Notes: generated by a model not told the origin, from the sequence alone. A stretch of DNA of 16,841 nt from Thermoproteota archaeon (GCA_027491555.1 JAOZGN010000018.1:1-16841), one strand, 5' to 3'; positions 1-7,329 are shown, counted from the first letter of the stretch. Numbers and translations: made by a program.

Positions 1-1
1 T

Positions 2-235
2 GACGTCGGCCCAGGTATAGAGGCCGCCGCGAGGCTGCGGGGGCTGGACTTCATTCCGCTCTGGAGGGAGCGGTACGACTTCCTAGTGAGGATTGACCGC
101 CTGCCCAAGCGCGAGGTCCAGGCGCTCTTAGAAACCCTGAGGTCCGTCGCGTTTCGGAAAGCCCTAGACCGGCTCCCCGGCATAGAAGCCGACGAGAGGA
201 CCGGTGAAGTGATCCACGATCCGCGGCGGACCTAA
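2..235 (+). CDS. C-terminal fragment of PBP-like domain protein (MoeA-associated type), 5' end outside window
   Basis: An open frame enters from the left edge and ends in TAA at 233-235, giving 77 residues with no start inside the window. The residues run DVGPGIEAAARLRGLDFIPL, then WRERYDF, a segment resembling VQALLETLRS, and RLPG near the end. This order (a G-rich turn, GLDFIPL, an E-R-Y-D strand, then a terminal helix ending LPG) matches the end of the periplasmic-binding-protein-like domain found fused to the C terminus of many archaeal and bacterial MoeA proteins, or fused to a LysR-type helix-turn-helix. MoeA inserts molybdate or tungstate into adenylylated molybdopterin; the PBP-like part is thought to bind the oxyanion. 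moaB lies 14 bp away in convergent orientation, which supports a molybdenum-cofactor locus. Whether a MoeA domain lies upstream cannot be seen. Confidence 0.7.
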   Translation, partial: DVGPGIEAAARLRGLDFIPLWRERYDFLVRIDRLPKREVQALLETLRSVAFRKALDRLPGIEADERTGEVIHDPRRT

Positions 236-249
236 TGGGAAACGGAGGC

Positions 250-810
250 TCACCCACCGCTTCTGTGGCTGTCGCCGTGCTTGTGCTTGTACCCCCTGGC
301 GACCCACACTGCGTGCTCGGCTTCTGGGAGGATGAGCCTCTCCAGGGCGAGCCGGATCCCGTCTGGAGATCCCGGGAGGCAGAACACCACTGAACCGCCG
401 ACCACCCCGGCCGTGGCCCTTGAGAGGAACGCTGCAGGTCCCACCTGCTCGTAGCTGAGCATCCGAAAGAGCTCTCCGAATCCGGGGAGCTCCTTTGTGA
501 AAGCTGGCCGCACGGCCTCTACCGTGACGTCCTTCGGGTGAGGGCCGGTGCCTCCAAGGAAGAGCACCACATCGACCTTGCCCGCGACCGCCCTGAGCGC
601 CTCACCTATCTCCTCTAGCGAGTCGGGCAGCACGTCCCTCTCGACGACCCTGTGGCCGGCCGACTCGACGAGGCTAACCGCGAGGTCTCCGCTCTCGTCT
701 ACGAAGGCCTCTCCACGCGACTTGGCAGCGTGTCTCGAGGAGCTGACCACGAAGACGGCGAAGGTGAGTTCAGACCTGGCGCGATCCCTGTGGCGATCTA
801 CGGACCTCAC
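250..810 (-). CDS. moaB: MoaB/Mog-family molybdopterin adenylyltransferase
   Basis: 186 aa, near the usual MoaB length of about 160-190. The family carries out or supports adenylylation of molybdopterin, the step before metal insertion by MoeA, in the cytoplasm. Visible hallmarks are the beta strand and turn FAVFVVSSSR (about 17-26), the strand VVLFLGGTG (81-89) followed by PKDVT (92-96), which is the molybdopterin-binding signature, the helix PGFGELFRMLSYEQVG (109-124), the LSRATAG segment (129-135) and FCLPGSP (143-149). The tail is rich in histidine (HKHGDSH, 176-182), as in some other MoaB proteins, and could bind metal. The start is GTG at 810 with AGGAG 8 nt upstream on the minus strand. 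The gene converges on the PBP-like/MoeA-type gene, consistent with one cofactor pathway. Confidence 0.92.
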   Translation of the reverse strand: MRSVDRHRDRARSELTFAVFVVSSSRHAAKSRGEAFVDESGDLAVSLVESAGHRVVERDVLPDSLEEIGEALRAVAGKVDVVLFLGGTGPHPKDVTVEAVRPAFTKELPGFGELFRMLSYEQVGPAAFLSRATAGVVGGSVVFCLPGSPDGIRLALERLILPEAEHAVWVARGYKHKHGDSHRSGG

Positions 811-818
811 GGCTGGCG

Positions 819-823
819 CTCCT
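819..823 (-). promoter_or_regulatory. Ribosome binding site of moaB
   Basis: AGGAG on the minus strand, with 8 nt to the GTG at 810. It supports this start over internal codons. A weak A/T-rich stretch at 836-848 may be the TATA region, but it would put the transcript start almost on the ribosome binding site, so I do not call it. Confidence 0.5.
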
Positions 824-981
824 AGGAAGATAGGTATTCAACTTATCGTGAGTCGATCTGGTGTGGCCAGAGGCGATCTCGACAAGGGGCGGGCTCAGCG
901 TGAGCTGGGATTCACATCCTTCGTTCGAATGATGTTCGCTCCAATCATCGCCGCGCCCCGATTAGGTGGGTCCCTCTCGGG

Positions 982-990
982 CTTTTTAAG
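982..990 (+). promoter_or_regulatory. TATA box of a probable leaderless promoter for the Yip1-like gene
   Basis: CTTTTTAAG stands out in a GC-rich intergenic stretch, and its centre is about 27 nt upstream of the ATG at 1013. In archaea transcription starts about 25-27 nt after the TATA centre, so the message would start at or next to the start codon. There is no good Shine-Dalgarno before the ATG, which fits. Confidence 0.6.
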
Positions 991-1012
991 TCGAGTCGGG
1001 CAACCCGGCACG

Positions 1013-1747
1013 ATGGCCGCCGACGAGCTGAGCCTGGAACTCCGAGAGGTGGAGCAGGCAGAGGGCATCGGCCTCATCGAGTATCTGTTGTCTCCAGTCA
1101 GGGACCCGTGGAGTGTCTTCAGAAAGGCCGTGAGGCGGCCCAGCCTGAAGCTGTTCCTGCTGGCAGCCCTGATGGTCTCCCTTCTGGGGACAGCCAGCGG
1201 CGTCCTCGTAGCCTCCAGGATTGAGTACAGGTTTGTCAACCTCCCTGAGGGTGTCGACCCAGAGCAGATCCAGGCTGCGATGAGGATGTTCAGCGGACCT
1301 GCCTTCGTGGGCGTGACGTCGCTCATTTCAGGGATGGTGATCGCCCTTCTGGCCGGAGGACTCGTCCACGTTGTCGCGAGGCTGGCCGGAGGGGAGCCCG
1401 TGAACCTCTCCACTACGCTGACCAGCTTCGGGACGGTGTACCTGACCGAAGGTGTGAAGTCGCTCATCGACATGGCCGTGCTGCTTCAGACGCTGCCCGA
1501 GAGGGTGGTTATCAGGATAGATCTCGCCAACCCTTACTCGATGCGCGCGGGCGACGTCGCGAAGCAGTTCCAGGTCACGCCCGTGTCACTCACCATGTCG
1601 GGTCTGGTGGCGGTGTGGCAGTGGTTCCTCCTCACAGAGCTGATGAGAACCGTATTTGGCCTGAGCCGGGCTAAGTCGGCGGCCGCAGCCGCAACGCTAG
1701 TCCTGCTGAAGTTCATTCCCTTCATGGCGGGCCTCGCGCTGGGATGA
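1013..1747 (+). CDS. Yip1-like multi-pass membrane protein
   Basis: 244 aa. The frame stays open upstream to 548, but that part lies antisense to moaB. The ATG at 1013 is chosen because it follows a TATA-like box by about 27 nt and gives a short acidic N terminus (MAADELSLELREVEQ). The body shows about five hydrophobic segments: roughly 46-69, 96-123, 140-160, 193-212 and 222-243. Between the first and second is a short polar loop, and near the N terminus is a motif resembling LLSPVRDPWSVFRKAVRRPS, like the juxtamembrane 'P..f...v..p' entry to YIP1-type domains, with a glycine-rich core and a GGLVHVVARLAGG turn. Yip1-like prokaryotic proteins are integral membrane proteins of unknown role. 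The tmcA start follows 18 bp after its stop, so co-transcription is likely. Confidence is high for a membrane protein, moderate for the family. Confidence 0.72.
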   Translation: MAADELSLELREVEQAEGIGLIEYLLSPVRDPWSVFRKAVRRPSLKLFLLAALMVSLLGTASGVLVASRIEYRFVNLPEGVDPEQIQAAMRMFSGPAFVGVTSLISGMVIALLAGGLVHVVARLAGGEPVNLSTTLTSFGTVYLTEGVKSLIDMAVLLQTLPERVVIRIDLANPYSMRAGDVAKQFQVTPVSLTMSGLVAVWQWFLLTELMRTVFGLSRAKSAAAAATLVLLKFIPFMAGLALG

Positions 1748-1765
1748 GGCTTCGGGGGATTCCGA

Positions 1766-4036
1766 TTGACGGATCTCATAGAGGCTGTCGCGGAGGGACT
1801 GACCAAGGAGGCTCTGAAGAGCGGCGAGCGTAGGCTCCTCCTGATATCGTGTGAGGACAGACTGGGCGCCCTAGCCAAGGTGGCCAGGGTCTACAGGAAG
1901 GTCGCCGGTGGAGAGGTCAGCGCCCTCTACTCCAACGTCTGGGCGGAGGACGAGGTTCTGGGAAGCTGGAGGCTGACGAGCCAGATCCCCCAGGACGTTC
2001 ACCTGACGGCCCTAGACTTCGACCGCAGCGAGGAGGCCATGGGCGGGACCTGGGACATTCTCCTCACCGACTTTTCCGTGCAGATGAGGGCCAACGACAT
2101 AGGCAGGTTGGTCGAGACCGTGAGAGGCGGTGGCCTCGTCGTCATGGCCATCCCGCCCGTGGAGGAGTGGCTGAGGACCCTCACGGACTTTCAGAGGCGG
2201 CTCGCCTCTCCGCCATACCGAGAGTCAGACGTGAGAGGTGAGTTCAAGAAGCGCTTCCTCAGGACCGTGAAGAGCGCGGAAGGCGCCAGGTTCGTGGATC
2301 TCGAGTCTGGCGATGTTGTAGGCACCCCGAGGGTGGTCCAGAGGAGGGAGCGCCAGCCCCCCCAGGTGGACGACCCCCTGATGGGCCTCGCCCTGACCCC
2401 AGAGCAGGTGCAGGTGGTGGAAGCCATCGACAGGCTGTCTCGGGCCCCCAACAAGGCCGCCCTGCTCGTAGTGGCCAACAGGGGCCGGGGCAAATCGGCC
2501 GCCCTAGGACTGGGAATAGCCCACCTGATGGGGAGGAGGGGCGTCAGGGGTGTGGCGGTTACGGCCCCAGCGGTAGCGGGAGTTCAGACCCTCCTCAGGT
2601 TCGTCTCTAGGGGGCTCGAAGCGCTGGGGATACGCGGAAGGGCCGTTGTGAAGGAGGGGAAGACGATCGCCGTCACAGCCAAGGGGAGATCTGCGTTCTA
2701 CCTGGCCCCGATGAGCCTCGTCGACTCCAACGTCAAGGTGAAGGTCGTCGACGAGGCCGCCGGGATCCCAACGCACCTGCTGTTCAAGGTGCTGGGATCG
2801 AGCAGGCTGGCCATCTTCTCCAGCACGATTCACGGGTATGAGGGCGCCGGGAGAGGATTCTCCCAGCGATTCATGGCTAGGCTCGAGACCGCAAGCGGGG
2901 TGCTGGTGGAGAAAGTGGAGATGCGGACCCCGATACGGTACCCTGAGGGCGATCCCGTCGAGAGGTGGCTCTACGACTTCCTGCTGCTCGACGCGGAGCC
3001 TGGAGATCCGCCCGAAGGCGCGTCCCCGGAGGTGGGGGAATACGTGAGGGTAAACCTGTCCGCCAGCGACGAGGAGTTCCTCAAGAAGTTCTACGGGATC
3101 TACGTCCTGGCCCACTACAGGAACAGACCCAATGATCTCGCCACGCTTCTGGACGCGCCCCACCACTCCGCGCGGGCCCTGCTGATCGACAGGGAGCCCG
3201 TGGTCTCGGTCCAAATCTGCGAGGCGGGCAGGCTCACCCGGAGGTACATCGAAGGCATCCTGAGAAGGACGGAGAACCCGCCCGGGCACATGATACCCTC
3301 GAGGCTGCTAGCCCACTACGGGCACAAGGGGTTCCCCAAGCTCTGGGGCTGGAGGATCGTTCGCATAGCGACCCACCCGGCGCTCCAGCGTAGAGGCCTC
3401 GGCACGAAGGCCCTCCAGGAGATAGTGAGAGAGGCGGAGGCGGCAGGAGTCGACTGGGTGGGCGCCGGCTTCGGGGTGAGCGAGGAACTCCTCAGGTTCT
3501 GGGTCAGGGCCGGCTTCCTGCCGGTCCACATAAGCCCGCAGAGGAATCCCGTCTCGGGAGAGTACAGCGTCTTCGTTGTGCTCCCACTCAGCAGGCAGGC
3601 TGAGGACATGGTGAGAGAGATAGTTGGGGAGTTCAAGAGGAGGCTGATCGACTCCCTCCACGACGTCTACTTTGACCTCTCCCCGCGGGTGGCCAGGCTG
3701 CTGCTCTCCCCACGGTGGGGGAAAGCCAAGCCCAGGCTCAGGTTCAGCCAGAAGTTGAGACTGAGGGACTACCTAACGGGCTACAACACGTACGAGATGG
3801 TGTCGGACGCGGTTTGGGAGATTGCCAGGGCCTACTTCCTCTCTCCCCCCAAGGAGAGGCCACTCACCGAGAAGGAGGAAGTGGCGCTCCTGGCGCGATC
3901 CCTGCAGGGCCGTGGATGGGGTATGGTAGCAGGACTCTTGAAGGTTAAGAAGGTCGTTGACGTGATGGACATCCTCAGAGGCGCCGTGAAGAAGCTGGTG
4001 GTGCTCTATGGGGAGAAAGAAATCGCTGAGGTTTGA
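1766..4036 (+). CDS. tmcA: tRNA(Met) cytidine acetyltransferase TmcA
   Basis: 756 aa, of typical archaeal TmcA length. The enzyme uses acetyl-CoA and ATP to make N4-acetylcytidine in RNA; in bacteria the target is C34 of elongator tRNA-Met, while archaeal and eukaryotic (NAT10/Kre33) relatives modify more RNAs. Domains in order: the N-terminal TmcA domain (about 20-190), an RecD-like helicase module with Walker A NRGRGKS (238-244) and Walker B VVDEAAGIP (D329, E330), a GNAT domain with the acetyl-CoA loop QRRGLG (541-546) after IATHPAL, and a basic C-terminal tRNA-binding region. The start is TTG at 1766, with GGGGGA about 6 nt upstream. The 3' end overlaps the ASCH-domain gene by 29 bp, implying translational coupling. 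All catalytic motifs appear intact. Confidence 0.96.
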   Translation: MTDLIEAVAEGLTKEALKSGERRLLLISCEDRLGALAKVARVYRKVAGGEVSALYSNVWAEDEVLGSWRLTSQIPQDVHLTALDFDRSEEAMGGTWDILLTDFSVQMRANDIGRLVETVRGGGLVVMAIPPVEEWLRTLTDFQRRLASPPYRESDVRGEFKKRFLRTVKSAEGARFVDLESGDVVGTPRVVQRRERQPPQVDDPLMGLALTPEQVQVVEAIDRLSRAPNKAALLVVANRGRGKSAALGLGIAHLMGRRGVRGVAVTAPAVAGVQTLLRFVSRGLEALGIRGRAVVKEGKTIAVTAKGRSAFYLAPMSLVDSNVKVKVVDEAAGIPTHLLFKVLGSSRLAIFSSTIHGYEGAGRGFSQRFMARLETASGVLVEKVEMRTPIRYPEGDPVERWLYDFLLLDAEPGDPPEGASPEVGEYVRVNLSASDEEFLKKFYGIYVLAHYRNRPNDLATLLDAPHHSARALLIDREPVVSVQICEAGRLTRRYIEGILRRTENPPGHMIPSRLLAHYGHKGFPKLWGWRIVRIATHPALQRRGLGTKALQEIVREAEAAGVDWVGAGFGVSEELLRFWVRAGFLPVHISPQRNPVSGEYSVFVVLPLSRQAEDMVREIVGEFKRRLIDSLHDVYFDLSPRVARLLLSPRWGKAKPRLRFSQKLRLRDYLTGYNTYEMVSDAVWEIARAYFLSPPKERPLTEKEEVALLARSLQGRGWGMVAGLLKVKKVVDVMDILRGAVKKLVVLYGEKEIAEV

Positions 4037-4361
4037 CAAGAGGTACGTGGACAGCATACTCAGGGGAGAAAAGGTCACGACGATCAGGAGGACGACGAGG
4101 CTCAAGCCAGGAGACGTGGTGAACTTGGTGGCAAGAGGAGAGGTGTTCGGTGAGGCCCTCGTGAAGGACGTGAGGAGGGTGAGCCTCTCTGGGCTTACAG
4201 ACGAGGAAGCGCGGCGGGACGGGTTCGAGTCCAAGGAGGGGCTGGTGAAGGCGCTGAAGAGGTACTACGGTAAGAAGGTCCTTGAGGAGGACCAGCTCTG
4301 GATGATCGAATTCCAGCTCCTAGAGAGCGGTGAGGAACGTAAGGAAGGGGGATCAGACTGA
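4008..4361 (+). CDS. ASCH-domain protein, YqfB-like (possible N4-acetylcytidine amidohydrolase)
   Basis: 117 aa, a single compact ASCH domain. These PUA-related beta-barrels bind RNA or nucleosides; E. coli YqfB, a small ASCH protein, hydrolyses N4-acetylcytidine to cytidine and acetate. The motif GEKVTTIR (20-27) followed by LKPGD (32-36) matches YqfB's GRKTITIR...FKTGD as I remember it, placing K22 and T25 on the reported catalytic Lys21 and Thr24. The third catalytic residue (Glu74) would align with D71 here, inside LTDEEARRDGF. The C-terminal strand WMIEFQLL matches YqfB's FYVIEF. The ATG lies inside the last 29 bp of tmcA, in another frame, so the two products are likely co-expressed: one enzyme makes ac4C and the other may bind or remove it. 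The domain is secure; the activity is inference from context and motif. An RNA-binding role is the main alternative. Confidence 0.8.
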   Translation: MGRKKSLRFDKRYVDSILRGEKVTTIRRTTRLKPGDVVNLVARGEVFGEALVKDVRRVSLSGLTDEEARRDGFESKEGLVKALKRYYGKKVLEEDQLWMIEFQLLESGEERKEGGSD

Positions 4362-4364
4362 GGA

Positions 4365-4435
4365 GCGGGGCCTCAGGCGGGATCCAGGATCTTCACCCGT
4401 CGGCGGGCCTAGCGAACTTCCTTCATCGGCCCCGC
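4365..4435. repeat. Inverted-repeat element closed by a perfect 8-bp GC stem, between convergent genes
   Basis: GCGGGGCC (4365-4372) pairs perfectly with GGCCCCGC (4428-4435) around a 55-nt interior. The interior holds the palindrome GATCC-A-GGATC (4381-4391). On the minus strand the inner flank of the 5' arm begins with GATGA and the 3' arm is directly preceded by CTGA, the positions expected for C and D boxes of an archaeal C/D guide RNA, with a degenerate D'/C' pair (CCGA, 3 nt, GTGAAGA) between. The C box lacks its leading U and the first guide region would be long (about 19 nt). It is not a tRNA: no T-loop sequence. It could also serve as a bidirectional 3'-end structure. Confidence 0.3.
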
Positions 4436-4493
4436 GAGAAGGCACGTTCTTCGGACCTCCAAAAAGCGTTGCGCGTTCATGGTCCCTCAGAAC

Positions 4494-5711
4494 TCACTCC
4501 ACGATTGTGGCTAAGGCCTGACCGGGCCAGTCCTCGGGTATGTATCCCCACTCTGCCATCACGACGAGGCCAGAACTCGCCAACTCGACGAAATCAGGCT
4601 TAGAGAGGAGGTTCTTCCTCGCGGCCAGCGTCAATAGGCTGGAGCCTATCATGGTCCTCTCCTCGGCCAGGCCTTGGACTCTTGAGGCCAACGCCTCTCC
4701 CCACCCCCTGGGCTCGAGGGGGACGACGCGCCCTCCAAACATCCGCTTGAGTTTGGACCCCAGTCCAGGCTCTGTGAGCCTTGAGGGGGGCAAGAGTTCC
4801 AGCCTCGTCTTCTTCCCCTCACCAAAGACCACGACCCCGAGCGGGATATTAACCGGAGCGCAGGGTCTCACGTCTTCCTCCGCCAGGCTAGTGAGTAGGT
4901 TTCTAGATCTCACCTCACTCTCGAGTTCTCTCTTCAGGGTCTCCAAGGCGCCGATTAGGCGACCGTACTTGGCGTCTATCTCCTGAAGTCTCTCGGATCT
5001 TTCGTCCTCCAGTTGAGTTCTCCTAGCTTCGAGCTCCTCGCCGGACAGGTGTAGCTGAGCTTCGGAGATCCTTGCAGCGTAGGCCCTTGAGATGGCCGCC
5101 TTCTCTGACTCCGCTAGAGATTGGAGAGAACTGGTGAGGGCCTCCAACTTCTCCAGGTAGCGTCTAAGAACCTCGACGTCCCTCTTAGACCTCTCGCCGA
5201 TCTCTTTCAGAGCCGCGTAGGAGCCGACCGCCTTGTCTTCGGTCAATGTGGGGGGAGGAGTGCCGCCCGGAAGTCCGGGGGTTTCTACCGCCTCGGACAG
5301 GGCCCATCTTATCAGTCTAGGGTCTGCCACCCCTGAGAGTTCGACGTCCCGCCTAGAGGATCGTATACTGGAGTAGGCGAACTCCACCGACTTCATCAGC
5401 TGCTCCGAGTCCACTATGGCGACCCTGTCCAAGAAGCGGAGGGCCGAGGACAACGCGCCACGGTCTGTGAGTCCGAGCTTGAGCGAAAGGAGCCCGGAAG
5501 GATCCCAAAAGACGCACCTACCGCCGACCCTCATCGGCTTCAGAGTGAACTCGACCACTCCAAGCCCGGTGGGCCTCTCCGTTTTGGACCAAGGAAGTCT
5601 CCCCCTCTTGGCCTTACTCCAGGCGAACAGGGTGAGCGCTCCCGCCTCTAGCTCGGGTGACGGCGAAGCGTTTGGCGCTGTGACCAGCGGCACCCTCAGG
5701 CGGGACGACAC
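4494..5711 (-). CDS. Coiled-coil protein of unknown function
   Basis: 405 aa; I do not recognise the family. Three parts can be seen. Residues 1-150 look globular and mixed alpha/beta (VVEFTLKPMRVGGRCVFWDP around 52-71), ending in a proline-rich linker (PGLPGGTPPPTLTEDK, 145-160). Residues about 160-275 form a continuous heptad-like charged helix rich in Glu, Arg, Lys and Leu, a predicted coiled coil. Residues 280-405 are globular again, starting with strands at LGVVVFGEGKKTRLELLPPS (291-310). There is no signal peptide, membrane segment, P-loop or clear metal site. GTG at 5711 is the start: a TTAATTT box lies about 26 nt upstream on this strand, fitting a leaderless message. It stands alone, divergent from glutamate dehydrogenase. 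The real gene is not in doubt; its job is unknown. Confidence 0.82.
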   Translation of the reverse strand: MSSRLRVPLVTAPNASPSPELEAGALTLFAWSKAKRGRLPWSKTERPTGLGVVEFTLKPMRVGGRCVFWDPSGLLSLKLGLTDRGALSSALRFLDRVAIVDSEQLMKSVEFAYSSIRSSRRDVELSGVADPRLIRWALSEAVETPGLPGGTPPPTLTEDKAVGSYAALKEIGERSKRDVEVLRRYLEKLEALTSSLQSLAESEKAAISRAYAARISEAQLHLSGEELEARRTQLEDERSERLQEIDAKYGRLIGALETLKRELESEVRSRNLLTSLAEEDVRPCAPVNIPLGVVVFGEGKKTRLELLPPSRLTEPGLGSKLKRMFGGRVVPLEPRGWGEALASRVQGLAEERTMIGSSLLTLAARKNLLSKPDFVELASSGLVVMAEWGYIPEDWPGQALATIVE

Positions 5712-5732
5712 GGGCGTCCTCGGGCGTGCAAT

Positions 5733-5741
5733 GAAATTAAC
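5733..5741 (-). promoter_or_regulatory. TATA box of a probable leaderless promoter for the coiled-coil gene
   Basis: On the minus strand the box reads GTTAATTTC, with its centre about 26 nt before the GTG at 5711. No Shine-Dalgarno is seen in front of that GTG. It sits in the divergent region shared with the glutamate dehydrogenase gene. Confidence 0.5.
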
Positions 5742-5886
5742 CTAACTTATCCCGTGAAAAAGCCTCCCAAATAACTGTAAGAACTTAGATGCTTTCTTAG
5801 ATGGAAGAATTTTGGGAGAGGAGGATGGATAATGACTTGCAGGTCGAGACAGTCCACGAGGATACTCTGAGGGAGATTATGTCAAT

Positions 5887-5895
5887 CTTTTTAAT
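5887..5895 (+). promoter_or_regulatory. Probable TATA box of glutamate dehydrogenase promoter
   Basis: CTTTTTAAT-like box, the strongest T/A run near the gene. Transcription would start near 5917, giving a leader of about 27 nt before the ATG at 5945. A rival box (AAATAA, 5769-5774) lies 29 nt before the ATG at 5801 and would fit a leaderless, longer protein. Confidence 0.4.
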
Positions 5896-5933
5896 GAAAA
5901 CTCAGTGCCCACTCATTGCGGGCGCGGCCCGCA

Positions 5934-5939
5934 GGGTGA
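5934..5939 (+). promoter_or_regulatory. Ribosome binding site deciding the glutamate dehydrogenase start
   Basis: GGGTGA, matching the GGTGA part of the archaeal Shine-Dalgarno, ends 5 nt before the ATG at 5945. Neither the ATG at 5801 nor that at 6011 has an equally well-spaced site (at 6011 a GGAG abuts the ATG). Confidence 0.45.
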
Positions 5940-5944
5940 CCAGT

Positions 5945-7267
5945 ATGGGGACCGTGATTCCGTCTGCTGAGGAGATGTTCCGGATTACGGGAGGGGCCGC
6001 CCCCTCGGAGATGAACCCCTGGTTCAACTTCCTGAAGCTGCTGGAGAGGTCCGCCAAGGTCATGGGTCTCGACCCGGGCTACTACAAGATACTCGCCACC
6101 CCCAAGAGGATCCTCGAGGTCCAGCTGCCCGTCAAGATGGACGACGGCAGCATTGAGGTCTTCGTCGGGTGGAGGGTCCAGCACAACGACGCCAGGGGTC
6201 CCTGCAAGGGAGGCATCAGGTACCACCCCGCCGTCAATGAGGACGAGGTCAAGGCCCTCGCCGCCTGGATGAGCATCAAGACCGCCGTGGTCGACATCCC
6301 CTACGGCGGAGCCAAGGGCGGCATCAGGGTTGACCCGCACAAGCTCAGCCTCAACGAGCTCGAGAGGCTCACTAGGAGGTTCGCCTGGGCGATCGCCCCC
6401 ATCATAGGCGTCGACAGGGACATCCCCGCCCCCGACGTCTACACCAGCCCGAGGGAGATGGCCTGGATCTACGACACTTACAGCCAGATCGTCGGCTACC
6501 CCGAGCCCGGCGTGATCACCGGCAAGCCGCTGGAGCTCGGCGGCAGCGAGGGCAGGGAGGAGGCCACCGCCAGGGGCCTGCAGTACACCGTGGAGGAGGC
6601 CATCAAGGTCCTCAACATCGACCCGAAGAAAGCTACCGCCGCCGTGCAGGGCTACGGTAACGCCGGTTACTTCTCCGCCAAGTTCATGCACGAACTCGGC
6701 ATGAAGGTGGTCGCAGTCAGCGACAGCAGGGGCGCCATCTACAACCCTGACGGCCTCGACCCCGACGCGGTGCTCAAGCACAAGAAGGAGACCGGCAGCG
6801 TGAAGGACTTCCCTGGAGCCACCAACATCGACCCCGACCCGAGGGTCGGCAACGCCAAGCTCCTGGAGCTCGACGTCGACGTGCTTATCCCCGCCGCCAT
6901 TGAGAACGTGATAACCAAGGAGAACGTGGACAGGATCAAGGCTAAGATCGTGGCCGAGGCTGCTAACGGGCCCACCACGCCTGAGGCTGACCTCGTGCTC
7001 CACGAGAAGGGCATCCTCGTCATACCCGACGTGCTGGCCAACGCGGGCGGCGTGACTGTCAGCTACTTCGAGTGGGTGCAGGCCAGGACCAGGGAGTGGT
7101 GGGACATCGAGACTGTCAGGCAGAAGCTCAGGGTCAGGATGACCAAGTCCTTCAGGGACATCTACAACCTCCACAAGGAGAAGAACATCGACATGAGGAC
7201 TGCCGCCTACTGGCTCGCCATCGACCGCATCGTAGCCGCGATGAAGGCTCGCGGCATCTGGCCGTGA
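5945..7267 (+). CDS. gdhA: Glutamate dehydrogenase (NAD(P)-dependent, GdhA/GdhB family)
   Basis: 440 aa from the chosen ATG. It interconverts glutamate and 2-oxoglutarate plus ammonia in the cytoplasm. The family core begins at NPWFNFLKLLERSAKVMGLD. Substrate-binding and catalytic motifs are present: GPCKGGIRYHP (K88), then PYGGAKGGI with the catalytic lysine K124; the dinucleotide fold has GYGNAG (236-241) and VSDSRG at the end of the second strand; NGPTTPEAD and NAGGVTVSYFEW close the active site. Start: ATG 5945 has a well-placed GGTGA; ATG 6011 would give 418 aa, closest to usual archaeal length; ATG 5801 would add 48 residues unlike the family. From about 6000 on, codons are strongly C/G-ending, more so than in neighbours, suggesting high expression. 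A T-rich tract follows the stop. Cofactor preference cannot be fixed by eye. Confidence 0.95.
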   Translation: MGTVIPSAEEMFRITGGAAPSEMNPWFNFLKLLERSAKVMGLDPGYYKILATPKRILEVQLPVKMDDGSIEVFVGWRVQHNDARGPCKGGIRYHPAVNEDEVKALAAWMSIKTAVVDIPYGGAKGGIRVDPHKLSLNELERLTRRFAWAIAPIIGVDRDIPAPDVYTSPREMAWIYDTYSQIVGYPEPGVITGKPLELGGSEGREEATARGLQYTVEEAIKVLNIDPKKATAAVQGYGNAGYFSAKFMHELGMKVVAVSDSRGAIYNPDGLDPDAVLKHKKETGSVKDFPGATNIDPDPRVGNAKLLELDVDVLIPAAIENVITKENVDRIKAKIVAEAANGPTTPEADLVLHEKGILVIPDVLANAGGVTVSYFEWVQARTREWWDIETVRQKLRVRMTKSFRDIYNLHKEKNIDMRTAAYWLAIDRIVAAMKARGIWP

Positions 7268-7272
7268 GCCTC

Positions 7273-7300
7273 TCCCCTCTTTCCTTTTCCCCTTCTTCCT
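7273..7300 (+). terminator. T-rich transcription terminator after glutamate dehydrogenase
   Basis: A pyrimidine-only tract with runs of T (CTCTTTCCTTTTCCCC, then TTCTTCC) starts 6 nt after the stop codon at 7267. Archaeal RNA polymerase terminates at T-rich tracts on the coding strand without needing a hairpin, and none is seen here. Confidence 0.5.
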
Positions 7301-7329
7301 CAGCCTCTACTTTGGGATGACGTGATCAA

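Noticed and set aside
880..950. TTCGAAT sequence resembling a tRNA T-loop
   Set aside because: The flanking bases do not form a T stem, and no acceptor or anticodon arm can be drawn on either strand.
548..1012. Upstream extension of the Yip1-like reading frame
   Set aside because: Antisense to moaB for most of its length, Ser/Thr/Ala-rich without hydrophobic pattern, and the promoter at 982-990 lies inside it.
2504..3289. 261-codon open frame antisense to tmcA
   Set aside because: It lies wholly inside the well-supported helicase and acetyltransferase region of tmcA and has no recognisable motif.
5891..7174. 427-codon open frame antisense to glutamate dehydrogenase
   Set aside because: It arises because the highly biased, C/G-ending codons of the gene leave no stop on the other strand; its translation is low-complexity (Val, Gly, Leu, His, Asp) with no domain.
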